DNA of 38,149 bases from Candidatus Glassbacteria bacterium (lineage in GTDB: Bacteria; Gemmatimonadota; Glassbacteria; GWA2-58-10): contig VRUH01000013.1 of assembly GCA_019456185.1 (NCBI GenBank), positions 3,092-41,240 on the forward strand. Reading direction: 5' to 3'. Position numbers and translations under genes: made by a program. This document shows, piece by piece, positions 35,993 to 38,149 of the stretch (the stretch's first letter is position 1; the number at the start of each line of letters is the position of its first letter). The notes under the pieces were generated by a model that was given only the letters and a program-made list of their open reading frames with translations, was not told the DNA's origin and did no database searches.

Positions 35993-36364
35993 TACCTGGT
36001 CCGCGCTCAAAATCCGGAAATCAACCCTTCTGCCGATAAGCTCCTTCGAGAGCAGGGTGTTCTTTTTTTTACATTGCGGTCAACCGCCGGCATCAGACGC
36101 TTTAAACGTTCAATTTTTAGCCTGGCCCCGTAATACGGGCGCGTCAATCTCCCGTTTGCGCTGCCGGTAGTGGTTGAATACCGCAGATGATCGTTGCGCA
36201 TGGCAAGAAAATCGACCACAGAATTCAACTTTAATCTGGAATTCCCGTTCAGCTTATTATTATTATACTACGTTTGGCCGGCTAATACAAAATGATTTTG
36301 TCCCGCCGGCAACCGGCAGCCAGTGAAAGAAGCAGGATAACCAGCAGACGGAGAGTGCGGGCCG

Positions 36365-36580
36365 ATGCCGATGGTGGAGTTCATATCCCCGAAATGGGAA
36401 TGCAGCCGCTGCCACACCAAAGTGGAAAAACCGGTAAGGGTGGTCAACGGCAAGCTCAAACCGACATACTTCTACCTGCCGCAGAAATGTACGGCCTGCG
36501 GGAAACTGCTGGATTTTTACAAGGTGCTGGAGCACTACGACGTAGCGACTATCAAAGAGGCTGACAAGGTGCTGGTGTGA
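36365..36580 (+). CDS. Small zinc-ribbon protein, the only plus-strand gene
   Basis: The 71-aa product has CSRC at residues 13-16 and CTAC near 42-45, the two knuckles of a zinc ribbon, joined by VEKPVRVVNGKLKPTYFYLPQK. The last third is helical (KVLEHYDVATIKEADKVLV). Function is unknown. The ATG is preceded by GGAGAG about 11 nt upstream; a second ATG two codons on is possible. It is the sole gene here read left to right. The protein-like composition and Cys pattern support it. Confidence 0.65.
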   Translation: MPMVEFISPKWECSRCHTKVEKPVRVVNGKLKPTYFYLPQKCTACGKLLDFYKVLEHYDVATIKEADKVLV

Positions 36581-36601
36581 TCCTCAGGACCTGACACCAA
36601 T

Positions 36602-36632
36602 AAAAAAGCCGGCAACTTAATGTTACCGGCTT
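36602..36632 (-). terminator. Rho-independent terminator of tRNA-His
   Basis: On the minus strand AAGCCGGTAAC pairs with GTTGCCGGCTT (11 bp including one G-U), followed by a run of T (36602-36607). It ends the tRNA transcript 6 nt after the encoded CCA. Confidence 0.85.
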
Positions 36633-36638
36633 GGCAAA

Positions 36639-36715
36639 TGGGGTGAGAGACGGGACTCGAACCCGCGACCACATGGGCCACAACCATGGGCTCTACCAAC
36701 TGAGCTACTCCCACC
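36639..36715 (-). tRNA. tRNA-His (anticodon GTG)
   Basis: The 77-nt cloverleaf folds fully: acceptor GTGGGAG with CTCTCAC, D arm with AGCTCAGTTGGTAGAGC, anticodon stem CATGG/CCATG with loop TTGTGGC (anticodon GTG), and T arm with GGTTCGAGTCC. The extra G at position -1 (36715) opposite C73 is encoded, as needed by HisRS, and the 3' CCA is encoded in the gene. It is a single-gene unit with its own promoter and terminator. Confidence 0.97.
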
Positions 36716-36740
36716 GCAGGTCAGTCGTAACTGAGCGAAA

Positions 36741-36769
36741 AATATAAATTACGACGCTATCGATGTCAA
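36741..36769 (-). promoter_or_regulatory. Sigma-70 promoter of tRNA-His
   Basis: TTGACA (36764-36769), a perfect -35, and TATATT (36741-36746) on the minus strand are 17 nt apart, placing the start near 36734, about 20 nt before the tRNA. Confidence 0.8.
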
Positions 36770-36785
36770 TATTAGTCTGGCGTTC

Positions 36786-37268
36786 TCAACGCTCCTGGGC
36801 GCCGCTGCCACAGCCCTGATAAGCCGAACGCAGCAGCTCGATTTTAGCGCCCGGCGCGATCGATCCGCCCCTGATAACCCGGGCGAAAATTCCCTCGCGG
36901 GGCATGACACAATCCCCCGCCTGCTCGTAGATCGCACAACGGCTATGGCATTCCTTACCGATCTGGGTCACCTCCAGCCGGGCATCACCCACCGCGAGCA
37001 TGGTCCCCACCGGCAGGGTCATCAGTTCCAGGCCCCCTACAACGATATTTTCGGCGAAAATTCCGTGGAAAGTATCTACTCCGCGCGCGCTGATCTGCTC
37101 GATACTCCCGGCGGAGAGCAGGCTCACCTGACGGTGACCCGGGCCGGCATGGGCGTCTCCGGCGATACCGTGGCCGGCCACCAGTTCGGCCCGCTCGACC
37201 TCTCTTTTCTGCACGCCCCGTTTTGGGCTGATACAGACCGCCAGTACTTTTCCAGCCGGATCAGTCAA
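36786..37268 (-). CDS. MOSC domain protein
   Basis: The 160-aa protein is a stand-alone MOSC domain, the beta-barrel shared with molybdenum-cofactor sulfurase C-terminal regions and YiiM; it probably handles sulfur or molybdenum cofactor. VLAVCISPKRGVQKREV, HGIAGDAHAGPGHRQVSLLS, FAENIVVGGL and the conserved Cys in GKECHSRCAIYEQAGDC, MPREGIFARVIRGG are diagnostic. The start is TTG at 37268, with AGGAGGAG about 10 nt upstream; upstream frame extension overlaps moaA and is not protein-like. It begins 22 nt behind moaA, fitting a molybdenum-cofactor role. Confidence 0.88.
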   Translation of the reverse strand: MTDPAGKVLAVCISPKRGVQKREVERAELVAGHGIAGDAHAGPGHRQVSLLSAGSIEQISARGVDTFHGIFAENIVVGGLELMTLPVGTMLAVGDARLEVTQIGKECHSRCAIYEQAGDCVMPREGIFARVIRGGSIAPGAKIELLRSAYQGCGSGAQER

Positions 37269-37290
37269 GTGGATTGCTCCTCCTGCGTTC

Positions 37291-38149
37291 TCAGCCGCCG
37301 ATAGAGGCCATGCTGGACATGTAGTCCCCCGCCTCGCATTTGTCGACGGTTTTGCCGTGGCTTTCCGCTTTCCTGCGCAGGCCGTCCGTAACGGCTTTTG
37401 CAAGGTTTTCGGCTGTCGCGCCGCTGCGAAGCAGGCCGCCGAGGTCCACTTCGCGGGGGTTGTGCAGGCACAGCCGCAGCCGGCCGTCGGCGGTGAGCCG
37501 CAGCCTGCTGCACTCACCGCAGAAACAGCCCGTAAGCGGTGCGATAAATCCGACCCTGCCCGCGAATCCCTTGACCCGGTACATCCGGGCCACTCCCTGC
37601 CAGCCCTCCGGGACCAGCGGGTAATAATCGCCGATCCGCGTCAGCATCTCTTCCAGGCCCACCATCTTTTCCGGCTGCCAGCGGTTGTCGCCGAACGGCA
37701 TGTATTCGATAAAGCGGACATCCAGCCGGCGATTGCGGGTCAATTCCACGAAATCCTTCAATTCATCGTCATTCACGCCCCGCACGACCACGGTGTTCAG
37801 TTTCAGCGGCAAACCCACCATGGCCAGGGCGGCCTCGATTCCCCGCCAGACCGCCGCGAACGAATCCGCCCCGGTGATCTGCCGGAACCTGTGCGGGTCA
37901 AGGCTGTCCAGGCTGACATTCAGCCTGCTCAGACCGGCGTCCTTAAGCGCGTCCAGCTTGCGTTCCAGCAGGGTCCCGTTGGTGGTCATCGCCACCGTTT
38001 CGATTCCCTCGATCGCGGCTGTCCTGCCGACAAGCGATTCGATTCCCGGCCGCAGCAGGGGCTCTCCCCCGGTCAGGCGGACCTTGCGGACTCCAAGCCG
38101 GGCCAGCAGGTTTACCAGGCGCATCAGTTCGAAGTCGTCCAGGTCGTTC
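37291..38149 (-). CDS. moaA: GTP 3',8-cyclase MoaA (N terminus beyond the window)
   Basis: MoaA, a radical-SAM enzyme with two iron-sulfur clusters, converts GTP to 3',8-cyclo-GTP in molybdopterin synthesis. The visible part includes VRLTGGEPLLRPGIESLV, MTTNGTLL, LSRLNVSLDSLDPHRF, the C-terminal cluster ligands in GCFCGECSRLRLTADGRLRLCLHNP and the conserved Gly-Gly tail (SIGG). The N-terminal CxxxCxxC lies outside the window, so the first roughly 50 residues are missing. ATG at 38124 is only an internal Met. Confidence 0.96.
   Translation of the reverse strand, partial: NDLDDFELMRLVNLLARLGVRKVRLTGGEPLLRPGIESLVGRTAAIEGIETVAMTTNGTLLERKLDALKDAGLSRLNVSLDSLDPHRFRQITGADSFAAVWRGIEAALAMVGLPLKLNTVVVRGVNDDELKDFVELTRNRRLDVRFIEYMPFGDNRWQPEKMVGLEEMLTRIGDYYPLVPEGWQGVARMYRVKGFAGRVGFIAPLTGCFCGECSRLRLTADGRLRLCLHNPREVDLGGLLRSGATAENLAKAVTDGLRRKAESHGKTVDKCEAGDYMSSMASIGG

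Noticed and set aside
36007-36535. Minus-strand frames in the 616-bp gap and over the zinc-ribbon gene
   Set aside because: They lack ribosome binding sites and protein-like composition.

Overview
The window reads as a chromosomal, GC-rich segment of an anaerobic or facultative bacterium, probably from an uncultured lineage. Respiration with menaquinone made by the futalosine route is indicated by mqnC and mqnE. The prolyl-tRNA synthetase is the archaeal/eukaryote-like type ending in Tyr, S-adenosylhomocysteine hydrolase is the short (Thermotoga/archaeal) type, and RNase III has Asn where most bacteria have a catalytic Asp, a change I recall from Bacteroidota. Together these fit an FCB-group-like lineage, but that placement is inference only. 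There are no phage genes, transposases or CRISPR arrays.

Nearly every gene lies on the minus strand, so transcription runs from high to low coordinates. From the right end: moaA (cut by the window edge) and a MOSC protein; tRNA-His with its own promoter and terminator; a lone plus-strand zinc-ribbon gene; an intergenic region with a sigma-28-like promoter and a hairpin; an orphan gene and a coiled-coil lipoprotein; ahcY; and a bifunctional-nuclease-domain gene. Next comes an amino-acid operon: promoter, leader peptide, attenuator, chorismate mutase, DAHP synthase, leuA, leuC, leuD, leuB, second DAHP synthase, terminator. It is followed by a membrane glycosyltransferase-like gene.

A long housekeeping array follows: proS with its own promoter, a phosphodiesterase, carB, a stand-alone receiver protein overlapping carB, a lipoprotein and a zinc ribbon, then nnr, yceD, rpmF, plsX, fabH, fabD, fabG, acpP, fabF, rnc, an acyl-CoA dehydrogenase, mqnE and a small secreted protein. 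A Na+/H+ antiporter gene stands alone between a promoter and a terminator. The left end carries mqnC, an MTA/MTI-phosphorylase-like gene, purE with its own promoter, and the start of a Sua5/YrdC gene.

The strongest regulatory finding is upstream of chorismate mutase. A very good sigma-70 promoter leads into a short ORF packed with Tyr, Trp and Phe codons. Its RNA contains segments that can form either an antiterminator or a perfect 8-bp stem (14 bp with the A/U tracts) terminator. This has the layout of classical ribosome-mediated attenuation, here apparently sensing aromatic amino acids and controlling a chorismate mutase/DAHP synthase/leucine operon. Second in interest are a sigma-28-type promoter followed about 100 nt later by a GC-rich hairpin in an otherwise empty 616-bp region, and a 6-oxopurine-type phosphorylase directly behind mqnC.
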